From assembly GCA_945859605.1 (NCBI GenBank), contig OX243820.1:23317337-23381336 (forward strand): 64,000 nucleotides of DNA. Reading direction: 5' to 3'. This stretch comes from Lumbricus rubellus (Eukaryota > Annelida > Clitellata > Crassiclitellata > Lumbricidae). Below, piece by piece: positions 33,160 to 43,949 of the stretch (the first letter of the stretch is position 1; the number at the start of each line of letters is the position of its first letter). The translations under genes and the position numbers were made by a program. The notes under the pieces were generated by a model that did not search any database, was not told the origin of the DNA, and was given only the letters and a program-made list of their open reading frames with translations.

Positions 33160-34515
33160 CTTCTTCAGTGCTTGAGTTTGAATATGCATGAAAGTTGTGA
33201 AGGCTGCCATATTGGAATTTACCCGTTGCTGGATTCTTAGGTTTTTGCGTTTGACTATACATGAAAATTGGGAAGGCCGCCATATTGGAATTTGCCCTCT
33301 GTTGGATTCTTAGGTTTTTGCGTTTGACTTGGAGAAAATTGGGAATGCCGCCATATTGGAATTTGACTGTGCATGGATTCTTAGGTTTTTGCGTTTGTCT
33401 GTATAAGAAATGATGAAAGGCCGCCATATTGAATTTTGCCCGTTGCTGGATTCTTAGGTTTTTGCGTTTGACTTGGAGAAAATTGGGAAGGGCGCCATGT
33501 TGGAATTTGCCCGTACATGGATTCTTAGGTTTTTGTGTTTGACTATCCGTGAAAGTTGGAAAGGCTGCCATATTGGATTTTGCCCGTTGCTGGATTCTTA
33601 GGTTTTTGCGTTTGACTTGGAGAAAATTGGTAAGGACGCCATGTTGGAATTTCCCCGTACATGGATTCTTAGGTTTTTGTGTTTGACTATCCGTGAAAGT
33701 TGGAAAGGACGCCATATTGGATTTTGCCCGTTGCTGGATTCTTAGGTTTTTGCGTTTGACTTGGAGAAAATTGGTAAGGACGCCATGTTGGAATTTCCCC
33801 GTACATGGATTCTTAGGTTTTTGTGTTTGACTATCCGTGAAAGTTGGAAAGGCTGCCATATTGGAATTTGCCCGTTGCTGGATTCTTTTGTTTTTGCGTT
33901 TGACTTGGAGAAAATTGGTAAGGACGCCATGTTGGAATTTCCCCGTACATGGATTCTTAGGTTTTTGTGTTTGACTATCCGTGAAAGTTGGAAAGGACGC
34001 CATATTGGATTTTGCCCGTTGCTGGATTTTTAGGTTTTTGTGTTTGACTTGGAGAAAATTGAGAAGGCCGCCATGTTGAAATTTGCCCGTACATGGATTC
34101 TTAGGTTTTTGTGTTTGTCTGTATAAGAAATGAGGAAAGGACGCGATATTGGAATTTGCCCTCTGTTGGATTCTTAGGTTTTTACGTTTGACTTGGAGAA
34201 AGTTGGAAATGTCGCCATGTTGGAATTTGAGCGGCGGTGGATTTTTAGGTTTTTGTGTTTGACTATACGTGAAAGTTGAGAAAGACGCCATATTGGAATT
34301 TGACCGCTGTTGGGTTTTTAGGTTTTTGCGTTTGACTATACATAATAACTGGGAAAGACGCCATGGTGGAACATGAAAGTTGTGAAGGACGCCATATTGG
34401 AATTTGCCCGCTGTTGGATTCTTAGGTTTTTACGTTTGACTATACATAATAATTGGGAAAGACGCCATATTGGAATTTGAGCGCTGTTGGATTCTTAGGT
34501 TTTTGCGTTTGCCTT
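33160..34515. repeat. Tandem array of alternating 71/73-bp units, right arm
   Basis: Inverse copy of the 28930-30230 array with about 19 units. The mirror frame here is 381 codons against 333 on the left, a difference of two units, with a further unit gained or lost near the outer end. This shows that the arms have evolved separately. Confidence 0.85.
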
Positions 34516-35009
34516 GGAGAAATGCTGCTATAACTTTTGGATAATGAGGTATGAAATACTTAATATTGTGTGATTTAAATGTAAAAATGTCTGATTTATT
34601 GATATTTTTGAATAAAATGGGGAATAATGATTGTATTTCTTAGTCATATGATGGGATTCTCGTCGCCTTATTGGTTCGTCGCTAGGGTTTGCTGCTTCGT
34701 GATTGGTTGGTTCTTACTCGTATAAGGTAAATTTGTGTGCAGAGGTTTGGAATGGAGGGTTGGAGGGTGGGGGGAAGGTCTTTAGAGTGAAATGCCACTC
34801 ATGCGAGAATATTGTATGTTGTTCTGTATTGTTCAAACATAAAAAAATATTGATGGTGTGGTATCCCCAGCCAAAATTCTTATATTGGTGGGTGATCTCC
34901 CCGCGACAGATGGTCGGACTCCTCCGCGACAGAGAGATGAAAGGGTGTAATTACCTACTTGAAAGCCTTGTTCGGCTCGCTCTGACAATGGGCAATGGAC
35001 TTCGCTGGG

Positions 35010-35410
35010 AGAGCCGGAGAGAGAGAGAGAGAGAGAGTGTGAGGAAGGGAGGGAGGTAGAGAGATGCCGAGAGGGATACATAGAGAGGAGAGGGAGATGG
35101 GGAGGGAGAGGAAGAGAGGCTGTTGAAGCCTGTATGGCAGTGCCTCTGATGAGGCGTTTCCAAGAGATGGATACATGAAGTGCTGGTGGGAGAGGGAGAG
35201 GGAGAGGAAGAGAGGAGGGGAGAGGGAGAGAGGAGGGGAAAGAGGGAGAGAGAGAGAGGGGTAGTGGAAGACCGTGCAGAAGTCAGAATATACTGCGGTG
35301 CCTTCGATGAGTCATTCTCGAGAGATGGATACATAAAGAGATGGTGAGAGAGGGGGAGGGAGAGGAAGAGGGAGAGGGAGATGGGGAGGGAGAGGGGGAG
35401 GGAGAGATGT
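35010..35410. repeat. Polypurine GA-rich tract, right arm
   Basis: Mirror of 28040-28450, with GAGAGGGAGAGG runs. Confidence 0.8.
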
Positions 35411-35786
35411 CGTGGAAGCCAGTACAGTGCCGCTACCGATGACGCATTACCGATGACGCATACCCGGGGCGCGCGGGGGGGGCCCTGTACCGCTGCTAGT
35501 TAGGGTTAACTAATTACTATTACTAATATAATTATCTAATTATTATACTAATTAATATACTAATTAATATAATAGGCTAATTAATATGACCCAATTATTA
35601 TAATAGGCTAATTATTATTACCTAATTAAGTTGACCTAATTACCTTAACTAGTTACCTTAACTAATTATTAATAATAATTAACTAATTACTAATTAATTA
35701 CTAGTTAGTATTAATACTTAACTGATCTGACACTGGGAGTATTTGACTACTGACGTTTCCTACAGTAAGTCTTCATGCGCCATTGT

Positions 35787-37193
35787 TAGACCTGGGAGTG
35801 ACTTTGGTCAGCTAATCTAACCCCACTTGACCCTAAAGTGACTTGAGGTCGACTTGAAGTCGACTTCTTGGAGTCAAAACGACTTGACCCGACTTGGCAG
35901 AAAAACAACCGACTTCCGACTTGAAGTCGACTTCTGACATGGTAATAGCCATTTAGCCTAGGTCTACTTAGGCTAATAATGCAAGAATTCAAGCCAATTT
36001 TCCTGACGAGCAGTAATTTCATATAGGCATATCTACGAATGAGTAATGAGACCTCAACGCTTAATTGATGAATTTATTAAAGTTTTATTAAGCCCATTTA
36101 AGGCTATTTTTGAATAGTTTTGTGATGCTTTAGGGCGTTTAGGCTATGATCTAGTAACCTAGACAATGTGACGACAAATTATAGGCCTATCAATTTTAGC
36201 TTGCCCATTTTCTGTGATTATTCATGCAGATTACCCTCATTAAGATTGTTATTATTTTCAATTTTCATATTATATTGAATAAATTTGTAAAACATGCAAG
36301 GTCTAAGATAAAATGGGGGACCGTGGACTAATGGCGCCGAATGGCGTGTTATGATGATTATTATTAATTTGTAAGTTTGTTATGATTATTTGGCCACTGA
36401 CATCAACTTAGGCCTAGCAAATAGCATTGCAAGCGCATCATCCGGCAGTAGGCTACTACTATTAGTAGCATAGCCTACTCGCTGACAGTAAAGTCTTTCG
36501 ATCATTGTCCAATTGGTCCGCATACAGTAGTTTTCCCCTCTGCAGACAACTGCAGATGCAGCGTGCCGGTACCAAGGTATAGCGCCAAAATATCGATTCT
36601 TTATTAGGCCTTGTAGATCTTTGCGCCGAATTCACTTACCACTTAGTGACTTAGTCTAGAAGTTCACTGATTTGCTCATGCTCATGTCTTGATAAGCACA
36701 GGTGCTAATATTTTAGTGGCATCACATCTAGTATATTAAATATAGGCCTAATAATTATATGTAGTAGCATTTTGTTTCACCATTTTAATTAACCTCATGC
36801 CTAAGCGTGACGTTTTAGCATAGAATAACAAGTTATAGGCCTAGTCAATGAATAGATCGGCAGACGACAGCCTGCACGATAGCCTGGCTCTACAGGTAAA
36901 ATAATCAGTAGGCTAAGTCTCTGTTTAGCAAAGACCTCATTCATTCTTGTAAACGCACTACAAAAGCTGCTTAAATGGTGTTCTGGTCTCACGATCATTG
37001 GTTTGAAGTGACAAATTTAACCATGTTTGTGTCTCAAGTCGGTTTAAGTCGACTTGTGATAAAAACAACTTCAAGTGACTTCTCTTCACAAAATTCGACT
37101 TGGGGTCAGTTGCGGTGAGCATAATCGACCCGACCCGACTTGGGATGACCAAGTCGACTGGGGTCGACTTATTGGGGTCGACTCCCAGGTCTA
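35787..37193 (-). mobile_element. 1407-bp hAT-like element, copy 2
   Basis: Inverse of copy 1 (14315-15721) and of exactly the same length by my count. TIRs are TAGACCTGGGAGT and ACTCCCAGGTCTA, with a perfect TSD GCCATTGT at 35779-35786 and 37194-37201. It starts only about 30 bp beyond the right TSD of the palindrome, but its own TSD shows an independent insertion. Confidence 0.85.
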
Positions 37194-37201
37194 GCCATTG
37201 T

Positions 37202-37710
37202 TCCAGCAATTACCACCGTCGTTGCATTACTTGTAATATGAAGTAGGCATCAGCCTACAGTTTATTCAGACTGGCGACTCACTATTTTGACATGAATATT
37301 GTAGGCTTTTGCACTTCTGACATGAGTTTGGGTACGGTGGGCATGTAATGAAGGAGCCTGTACTTGAGGAACCTGTACACAGGTCAATTTACCCGGCCGA
37401 CCATCCCCTCCCGACGTAGGCTTTGGCTCATTTCTGATTTTCCTTGTCTTGCACTTGGTTCAAGATGCGCCCACCCTGTATAGAACATAATCCCTCGTAG
37501 GCCTATTAGTCTTCAGTGCATGAACTTTTAGGATGGTGGACGAGGGTCTTGTGCAGGGATAGTCACACAGCCAGAAGACAGCCATGCCTGGTTTTCAAAC
37601 TTCCATGTTCCTGTTCTACAATCAAGGCATGGGCGGTTTTGATTAAACATATAATTTCCGTTGCACTTCCGATAGTGAAAAAATGTCTAAGAAGAAATAG
37701 TTTCTCTTAC
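37202..37710. other. Intron 1 of gene B next to exon 1, nothing recognised
   Basis: Unique sequence with no repeat or coding signal identified. Confidence 0.35.
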
Positions 37711-37959
37711 CATGTACGTTATGTCTGCTGCTCCCACTGTTCGCCGCAGGTTGTTCATCGTTTGAACTAAGTTGTCTTTCTGAAATGTATCATAGGATGC
37801 CTTCTGTATTCTCGTTTCATTTTGCTCCTTCTCTCCAACAGTGTCTGCCGTCTCGTTATCGAAGGACGTGCGAGTCTGAAGGAGACGGAATTCTTGAATT
37901 GCCGTACTGATGCTACTCATAGCACACAACATGAACAAGACATAAGCGCAACAAGACAT
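37711..37959 (-). CDS. CAP-like secreted protein gene B, exon 1
   Basis: The frame is open from 37977, but the first ATG is at 37959, which puts a strong signal peptide at the N-terminus (MSCCAYVLFMLCAMSSISTA). A polar stretch with two NET sites follows, then the CAP opening LVQTMNNLRRTVGAADITYM at residues 64-83, ending at a GTAAGA donor, phase 0, 83 codons. The tetrad His of canonical CAP proteins is replaced by Met (TMNNLRR). Very like gene C exon 1. Exon 2 is 12.7 kb downstream at 24855-25022. A TATA box with conserved surroundings lies 98 bp upstream. Confidence 0.75.
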
Positions 37960-38056
37960 CGTGATAGATGAAATCACTACAAATGCTATTTCGCAGGTTA
38001 ACGTTTGAACAATTTGAACTTGTCAAATGACGGCCTAACTCTTTATTCACTTGGGC

Positions 38057-38064
38057 TTTTTATA
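38057..38064 (-). promoter_or_regulatory. TATA box of gene B
   Basis: Minus-strand TATAAAAA followed by GCCCA, 98 bp before the ATG, inside a ~35-bp block shared with the gene C promoter (TTTGATTCTGC upstream here, TATGATTTTGC there). Confidence 0.6.
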
Positions 38065-38342
38065 AGCGAGCAGAATCAAAGCTACTAATTCTATAATTAT
38101 CTCGATTATGTATTTATTGCGTTCATTTGCGTGTGCTAGCATGTTGGAAATTCCTTTAATTTTATGACAGTATTGACTACCTCTCGACCGGACTATTATT
38201 GTTGAAAACCGTCAATACGGGCGCTCTCAATTTACGGCTTCTAGTTATTAAAAGTCAATTGCTTCAGCTACAGTAAGCTACTTCGCAGTAATATATTACA
38301 ATCTCCTCCTGCTCTGTGCTATAGGCTATTTAAATTTACTAC

Positions 38343-38537
38343 CAGGGCTTTTGTAACGTGCAGTTGTACACAAAATGTGCAGTTCTAAATGGATTTGTGC
38401 AGTTGTAGAAGCACTTATTTACAGCTAAAACTAACAAAAGAGGTAATTCTCCTTCGATTGGAAGTAATTTTTCATGGAAGATGAGAAAGGAAAGAAAGGA
38501 CTATTCAGTTCTAAAAGTTCCTTTAAAAACAGCCCTG
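38343..38537. mobile_element. 195-bp hAT-like MITE, copy 1
   Basis: Ends CAGGGCTTTTGTAAC and AAAACAGCCCTG. It matches 62797-62992 along its length (GTGCAGTTGTACACAAAATG, ACAGCTAAAACTA). Its TSD is not recognisable. It lies 0.3 kb upstream of the gene B TATA box. Confidence 0.65.
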
Positions 38538-38539
38538 TG

Positions 38540-39460
38540 TAGGCCTACAACTCCTGAAGTAGCCTACGTTGGCCTAAACATGTAATCGAACAATGAATTT
38601 ATTTGAGCCTCCTTCCAACTTTGTTTGCATTCGATTGGCGTTATCATTCAGACTAACATTCTATAGTTAGTCTAAATCACACGAATGCTGCTTTCATGTG
38701 ACTTGCTAAGAGTTTGCAACAGAATTGCATGCGTCAGTGTTGACAATAGAAACTTGATGTTCAATGAACTTCTCAGATGTATGCTTCATTATTATAAATA
38801 GGCTACTTATTCAATAACGATTTTTTAAATGTATTTAATTTGGTCGAACCATTTTAAACCAGAGACTTCTTATGATTTTCCAAGTTGCGTGAGGTTAAGT
38901 CGATCGAATTAAAGAATACCACTCGAGGACACTTTTGGCCTAAGACTGGGTTTGAACTGGGATAGGCCTAAGACTTCCCTAAGTGATTCCATGTAACGAG
39001 ACTGAGCAAGCTGTTCGAGTACATTATTATCGTTCACCAGACAGCAGGCTTAAGCAAAAAATTCTGCGGTGTCCTGACGAGCAAGAACTGAGTGTCTCCT
39101 TTACGTGTCACAAAGGACACAATAGTTCACTGCTTTATTCAAAACGTAAACGTTTCAACCAAAATGTTTACCTTTATTCCCTAAAGAGGCGAATGATTGG
39201 TACGTGCATGCATACACGATAGGCCTATACATATAATTATATTTTATGTATGCAGATATGCAGATATGCATACATAAAATATAGGCCTAATGTAGCACTT
39301 CCCAGGTTTCCAGGATTCTTCAGGTGGTCAAAAAAAGACTGCGGCAAAAGACAAAATTAATTCTGGAATCGTGCTGTTAGGGTTCTGTATCAGTTGGAAA
39401 GTTTCACTGACGTGACAGCATTGAAAGGCTGGACATTAAGGCCCACAGTCAGTCGGTTAT
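38540..39460. other. Upstream of gene B; composite motif, no gene seen
   Basis: Contains GATAACGCCAATC on the minus strand at 38633-38645, the same composite found upstream of gene C and in the orphan block. Repeated GCAGATATGCA near 39250. An 80-codon + frame at 38983 lacks support. Confidence 0.3.
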
Positions 39461-39464
39461 ACAC

Positions 39465-39467
39465 TAT

Positions 39468-39507
<40 letters not shown>

Positions 39508-40166
39508 GTAATATAAAAAAAAATAATAATAATTCCAGACTGGTTTTATAACAGTAGTTAAGTGATAAGTCCCTGAGGGATCCTAAATACCTCGGGGCAA
39601 AAATAAAAATAAAATAATAATAATAATAACATTGGGCCCACTCAACCCGTCCACCTGAGACTTCATAAATGAAATGGACAGCCGCATCTCTTCTGTCACT
39701 GGCGACAGACGTGAACTTTTCTTTCTTTTTCAACGTCTGTCCTTTTGCATTCAACGCTACAGCCTGGTCGCTTTCAAAGGCACTTTAGCCTCACACCCTG
39801 AAGACGAGGCCTGACCCACCAGACATACATTCTTGAAATAATAATAGCCCTAAGTCCCTGTGGGAATGAAGTACCTCAGGGCAAAGTAATAATAATAATA
39901 ATTATTATTATTATTATTTCTCTTATAATTATTAATATTAGTATTATTAGTATTATTGGTATTATAATTAATTACTGTTATCAGCGCCGCAACCACCGCC
40001 ACCCATACCACCATTACCATCACTACCACCATCAATCCATCATCACCACCACTACCACAGCCATCAAAATCGTCGTAAACAATAATTATGACGCTTATTA
40101 TTATTACTATACTGCTGCTGCAGTAGGTCTAGGCCTATACTATAGTAATAATAATAATAATAATAA
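39465..40166. repeat. Microsatellite-rich stretch
   Basis: (ATA/TAA)n at 39468-39508, 39612-39632, 39884-39920 and 40144-40168, with ACCACC/CATCACCA runs at 39990-40065. Two GTCCCTG-GGGA-...-TACCTC-GGGCAAA copies (39570-39600 and 39852-39883) flank TAA runs and look like a dispersed repeat end. Confidence 0.7.
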
Positions 40167-40191
40167 ATGGCAGGCTTGGCAGCCTCTTAGT

Positions 40192-40920
40192 TTTTCAGAT
40201 GAGCCTTATAAACATGTGCAAAATCACGTGGCCAATGCTTGACGTATCTCTAATTTTCTTATCACTTCTTGGGATCATAGTAGGCTACGTGCTAACGCTT
40301 CGGAGATCCCCATGTGCTGGCGATGGTGTCTCTATCGGCGCAGATAACGCCAATCAAAATAAAACCGCTGTAAATTTAAACAAAGTGGCAGGGCCGTAGC
40401 AACAACGAACGTGGCCCCCTCCGAGCATAATGTCCAAAATTTCTGACGACCTTTTTTAGTCATCCGGCCAAAATGTCGAAAAAATTTCGTCCATTCGCCG
40501 TCCGAAGAAGTTGAGGAGACTTGAGGACCTTCTTTTGGCCAAAATCTCGGGAAAATTTTATATTCGCCGTCTGAAAACGTTGACGACCTTTTTTATTTTT
40601 AGTGATTTCATTCATTTTTTTGGCACTTTTAGGGGCCCCTTCCTTGCCGGGGGCCCCCTTCGGTCGGAGGGTACGGAGGGCGGTCGCTACGCCTCTGCAA
40701 AGTGGTACTTCACTTGCTGTCCTATCTAACTTGATTATTTCTATTCACCACTTCACGTTCAAGTTCCTAGCAACGCTGTAAACACATGCTGTCGTAGCCA
40801 TAACATTATGCTATGGACTAATAATTTATTGAAACCTCCTTTACACCACTAATGCATTCTATCGCTATTAATATTCACATTCTGTCTTATATGAATTAAT
40901 TACATTGCAACATTATTACG
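40192..40920. promoter_or_regulatory. Orphan copy of the gene C upstream region
   Basis: Matches 3104-3490 in the same orientation, including the promoter part (TTCAGATGAGCCTTATAAAC, then GTGCAAAATCAC), CTCTATCGGCG, GATAACGCCAATC (40343-40355) and the distal GTTCAAGTTCCTAGCAAC. A 309-bp MITE interrupts it. No CAP exon 1 lies below it before the gene B upstream region, so it is either a distal duplicated element of gene B or the remains of a lost paralog. Confidence 0.5.
40389..40697. mobile_element. 309-bp hAT-like MITE
   Basis: TIR-like ends CAGGGCCGTAGC and GCTACGCCTCTG, TSD CAAAGTGG perfect at 40381-40388 and 40698-40705. The interior has ATTCGCCGTCTGAA and GGGGCCCC blocks. The gene C upstream copy near 3280 lacks it, confirming insertion. 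Confidence 0.75.
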
Positions 40921-41039
40921 AAGTTGTGGTTGCACAAAAAACCAGTATCGCTGACAAACTGAAAGGCAAGGCTCGTTGACAAACTGGATTGCCTGTGTCA
41001 ATCTTTGACTAAGCTTATGAACAATACCCCCGCCCCAGG

Positions 41040-41206
41040 AAATGCAAGAAACTGATAATTAACCAGTTGGAGCGGAATAGGTAAAGTTTTCCAACATATC
41101 CCACAGCCTATAATAGTCCTGTGTAGGCTACAAGCATTGGTTATCAGACTACCAACACAGTAGACAGCGATATCGTCCTGATTTGCATAATCTCGTTCCT
41201 TCCACC
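41040..41206 (-). pseudogene. Mariner-type transposase relic, C-terminal half
   Basis: Continues 48248-48478 across the hAT insertion. The minus strand reads TQDYYRLWDMLENFTYSAPT, like the DYxxWGxxxxxVY segment after the last catalytic position of Tc1/mariner proteins. A stop lies upstream of it. Confidence 0.5.
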
Positions 41207-41455
41207 CAGGGGCGCAACCAGAACATTTTCCTGGGGGGTGCTCAGAATTATTATTGTAAGCGCCGAAGGTGCGAAGCAGCGAGTGCCGAAGGCACGAAGC
41301 CAATGCCGACTAGAGGGTATGAGGGAGCGTCGTAAGCTCCCGAAAGGGGTCTGGGGCGGAGCCCCAGAAACCAACGCCTTTTTTTACTTTTGACATCCGC
41401 TAGAACACATTTCAGGCCATTGTTTACCAGCTGTATTTGTGAGCGGTAAAGTCAT

Positions 41456-41962
41456 TGTAAGCGTATTTAATATAGGCCTAGTACAGCGGCCGATTGAGTG
41501 TACGCCAGCGATGAACGAGGCCAGAGTGCACAGGTGCGTTTTGGGCGCGCGATTCGAGACGATTGTCTGGGCAGCACGTGATGGCTAGACTAGTGTACAA
41601 ATGAAAGATAGAGAGAAGGAGGGAGTGCTTGAAAGAAGGAAGAGTGGCGAGATAGGCTGTGATGAGTGAAGTAGTAGAGGTTGATTAGTTGTAGTAGAGA
41701 AGAGTCGTTGTTGATGTGATAATGCAAGGATAGACATTATCGTGTTGTTGCTGCTGTTTCATCTTTACGTTGGATTTGATGATAATATACTTTGAAAACT
41801 GTCGTCGTTGTCATGAAGTAAAACAGTGAAGACTGTAGATCTTTATCTAGCGAATAGATTAAAGAAGACAGTTAAGTCCTTAGGGATAGGCCTTAGGCTG
41901 AAGAACGGTTACAAAGCTACCGAGGAGACTGGGAGGTCAACGCGGGGAAAAAGGCGTTGACA
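41456..41962 (+). repeat. Left LTR
   Basis: 507 bp, TGTAAGCG...GCGTTGACA. It differs from the right LTR at one base near the 3' end (GGGGAAAAA here, GGGGGAAAA there). Confidence 0.9.
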
Positions 41963-41976
41963 TTTGGTGACAGCGG

Positions 41977-42050
41977 TGGGATACTGATCCATACTGATTG
42001 GGATACTGATCCATACTGATTGGGATACTGATCCATACTGATCGATACGA
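41977..42050 (+). repeat. 22-bp leader repeat in the Gypsy element
   Basis: Three copies of GGATACTGATCCATACTGAT(TG) between the primer-binding site and gag. Confidence 0.8.
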
Positions 42051-42479
42051 ATTTGCAAAAGTTGGGATACTTTTTTACACGTTGTGTGAGGATCCACATT
42101 TACACGTTGATTCGGAATTCTTATCTATACGGACGCTGCGTTTTTCTCATCTACACACGCTGGGATTCTCACCCGAGATACGGAAGGAACGATATCTGGG
42201 ATACGAATTTGCAAAAGAACGGACGTTGATATTTCACGGAAACTACGGACGTTGATTTTCATTTTCAAGGAACGGAAATATCTTATCTCAGCTACAGTGA
42301 TATTTATTCAAACCAAGGAACGGAAATATCTTATCTCAGCTGTGAAATTATTCGACGTCGATTCAACGAGTCATCGATCATCTGTAAGACGGTGAGAAAC
42401 GACAACTCAACGACTGAAAGGTAGGACAAACTTGCTTGTCTGCTAAAGGATCAATAAGAATTGAAGTAAAGAAGTAAGA

Positions 42480-43949
42480 ATGGAGCAACTTACAGAGCAA
42501 AAGCAAGCGGCTATTAAAAAGATGGCATCGGAGAGAATAGTAAAATTATTAATCGAAGCTGGTCTAGACGCAGAAGACGTCGGACAGATGTCAAGGGAAA
42601 GTTTGATGAGAACTTTGGCTGGAGTTTGGGCGAAAGAAGCGGAAGAAGAAGGTGCTGTAGGCGGTACTGTAGAGAAGCCAGTTGAGAAGCCACAGGCACC
42701 GATGTCTATAGAGGCGTTGCTACAATTCATGATGATGAGTAGACAAGAGGAGAGAGAAAGAGAGGAACAGCGGCGTCAAGAGGAGAAAGAACGTAAACAA
42801 GAAAAGAAAGAAAAAGCAGAAAAAGCAGAGAAGATTAGACTGGAAAAAGAAGAGCAACGTAGGCAAGAGGAGAAAGAAAGAGCAGAAAGAGCAGACAGGC
42901 TACGACAACAAGAGATAGAGATGCAGAAGCAGCAGTTCCAGATACAACTAGAACAAATGAGACTAGATCGTGACGAATCAGAACGGAGACGGACTGAGTT
43001 AATGATAGAGTATGAAAAAGCAAGAAAAAGCGACGAAGAAATACGAAAACAGCAGATCGAGGACAAAAAGGCTCGCGAGGAAGAAAAAGAAAAGATGCGT
43101 TTACAGGAACTGGAGAGAGCAGAAGAAATTCGTCAGGAAGAATTTCAAGCCGAAAAAGACAATTTAGAAAAAATAGAAAAAGAAAGAGAAGAGCAGATGC
43201 AGTTAGAACAAAAGAAACTTGCTATCAAGGAGGCTCAACTCAAAGAAATGGCTATTGAAAAGGAAGAACGCAGAAAACAGTTAGAACTGTTACAGAAGAA
43301 GATAGAACAGGAAGAACTGCGGAGAATCGAAGATCAAGATCGACTGAAGAAAAGAGACGATGATGATCGTAAGAGTCGAGAAGTGTCAGAACAGAATAGG
43401 CTCAGAGAAAGTGAGACAATGGTGTCCAAGATTAAGAAGATATGTGACGCAATGAAGCACGTGTTACCGAAGATGCCGTATGATATGATGGAAGTGCCAT
43501 TATATTTTGAGACAGTGGAAAATGCATTCAATAGTTTCGCTGTGGAAAAACAATATTGGGTGAAATTGTTATTGCCACTTATGACTTCGAAAGCGCGAAC
43601 TGTATTGAACCGTGTATCTTTTGATGACTTAGACAAGTACGATGTCGTCAAAGAGCATTTATTGAAAGAATTCAAGCTAACTGCTCGAGAGTATAGATCC
43701 AGATTTACAGAGGCCAAAAAGACAGTCGAGGAAACGTATACGATGTTTACGGCAAGATTGAAGAATCTGTTGAATTATTATGTCAGAAGTAGACGAGTGG
43801 GCAAAGACTACGAGAAGCTGTTTGATTTGTTAGTGGCGGATAAGCTGAAAGAATGTTTACCACCAGGTCCACTACAATTTGTCTTAGCAAAAGAGGGTAC
43901 AGAATGCTTGGAAGCTAGTAAGTGGCAGACCTCGCAGACATACATGTAA
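42480..43949 (+). CDS. Gypsy-type Gag
   Basis: An intact ORF of 489 codons from ATG 42480. Residues ~85-315 form a long charged coiled coil (E/K/R/Q heptads). Residues ~320-480 resemble the retrotransposon gag/SCAN-like capsid region (MPYDMMEVPLYFETVENAF, YWVKLLLPLMTSKARTVLNR, DDLDKYDVVKEHLLKEFKL, YRSRFTEAKK). It would assemble the particle. Its last codons overlap the next ORF, which is in the -1 frame; the join falls at GCTAGTAAGTGGCAGAC, which is not a standard slippery heptamer, so either a programmed shift of unknown type or a one-base loss. Confidence 0.8.
   Translation: MEQLTEQKQAAIKKMASERIVKLLIEAGLDAEDVGQMSRESLMRTLAGVWAKEAEEEGAVGGTVEKPVEKPQAPMSIEALLQFMMMSRQEEREREEQRRQEEKERKQEKKEKAEKAEKIRLEKEEQRRQEEKERAERADRLRQQEIEMQKQQFQIQLEQMRLDRDESERRRTELMIEYEKARKSDEEIRKQQIEDKKAREEEKEKMRLQELERAEEIRQEEFQAEKDNLEKIEKEREEQMQLEQKKLAIKEAQLKEMAIEKEERRKQLELLQKKIEQEELRRIEDQDRLKKRDDDDRKSREVSEQNRLRESETMVSKIKKICDAMKHVLPKMPYDMMEVPLYFETVENAFNSFAVEKQYWVKLLLPLMTSKARTVLNRVSFDDLDKYDVVKEHLLKEFKLTAREYRSRFTEAKKTVEETYTMFTARLKNLLNYYVRSRRVGKDYEKLFDLLVADKLKECLPPGPLQFVLAKEGTECLEASKWQTSQTYM

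Larger units (their letters stand above)
27702..35751. mobile_element. 8050-bp palindromic foldback element
   Basis: The sequence is an inverted repeat over almost its whole length. The left arm 27702-31637 and right arm 31793-35751 pair, with a 155-bp loop that itself has an inner inverted repeat (31656-31674 against 31755-31773). The ends are AGTAGTCAAATACTCCC and its complement, flanked by the 6-bp TSD GACGTT (27696-27701, 35752-35757). A 6-bp TSD and AG...CT ends are as in Polinton/Maverick elements, but no Polinton gene (polymerase B, integrase, ATPase, capsid) is present. It may be a Polinton-derived non-autonomous foldback or an unrelated one. The arms differ in copy number of several tandem repeats. 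It lies in intron 1 of gene B. Confidence 0.85.

Noticed and set aside
27702..35751. Palindrome as a read-through or assembly artefact
   Set aside because: A matching 6-bp TSD at the two ends, a single-copy loop and different repeat copy numbers in the arms argue for a real element, though reads across the loop would settle it.
14315..37193. The inverted 1407-bp copies as outer arms of the 8-kb palindrome
   Set aside because: Each has its own distinct 8-bp TSD and they lie at unequal distances (12 kb and 30 bp) from the palindrome.
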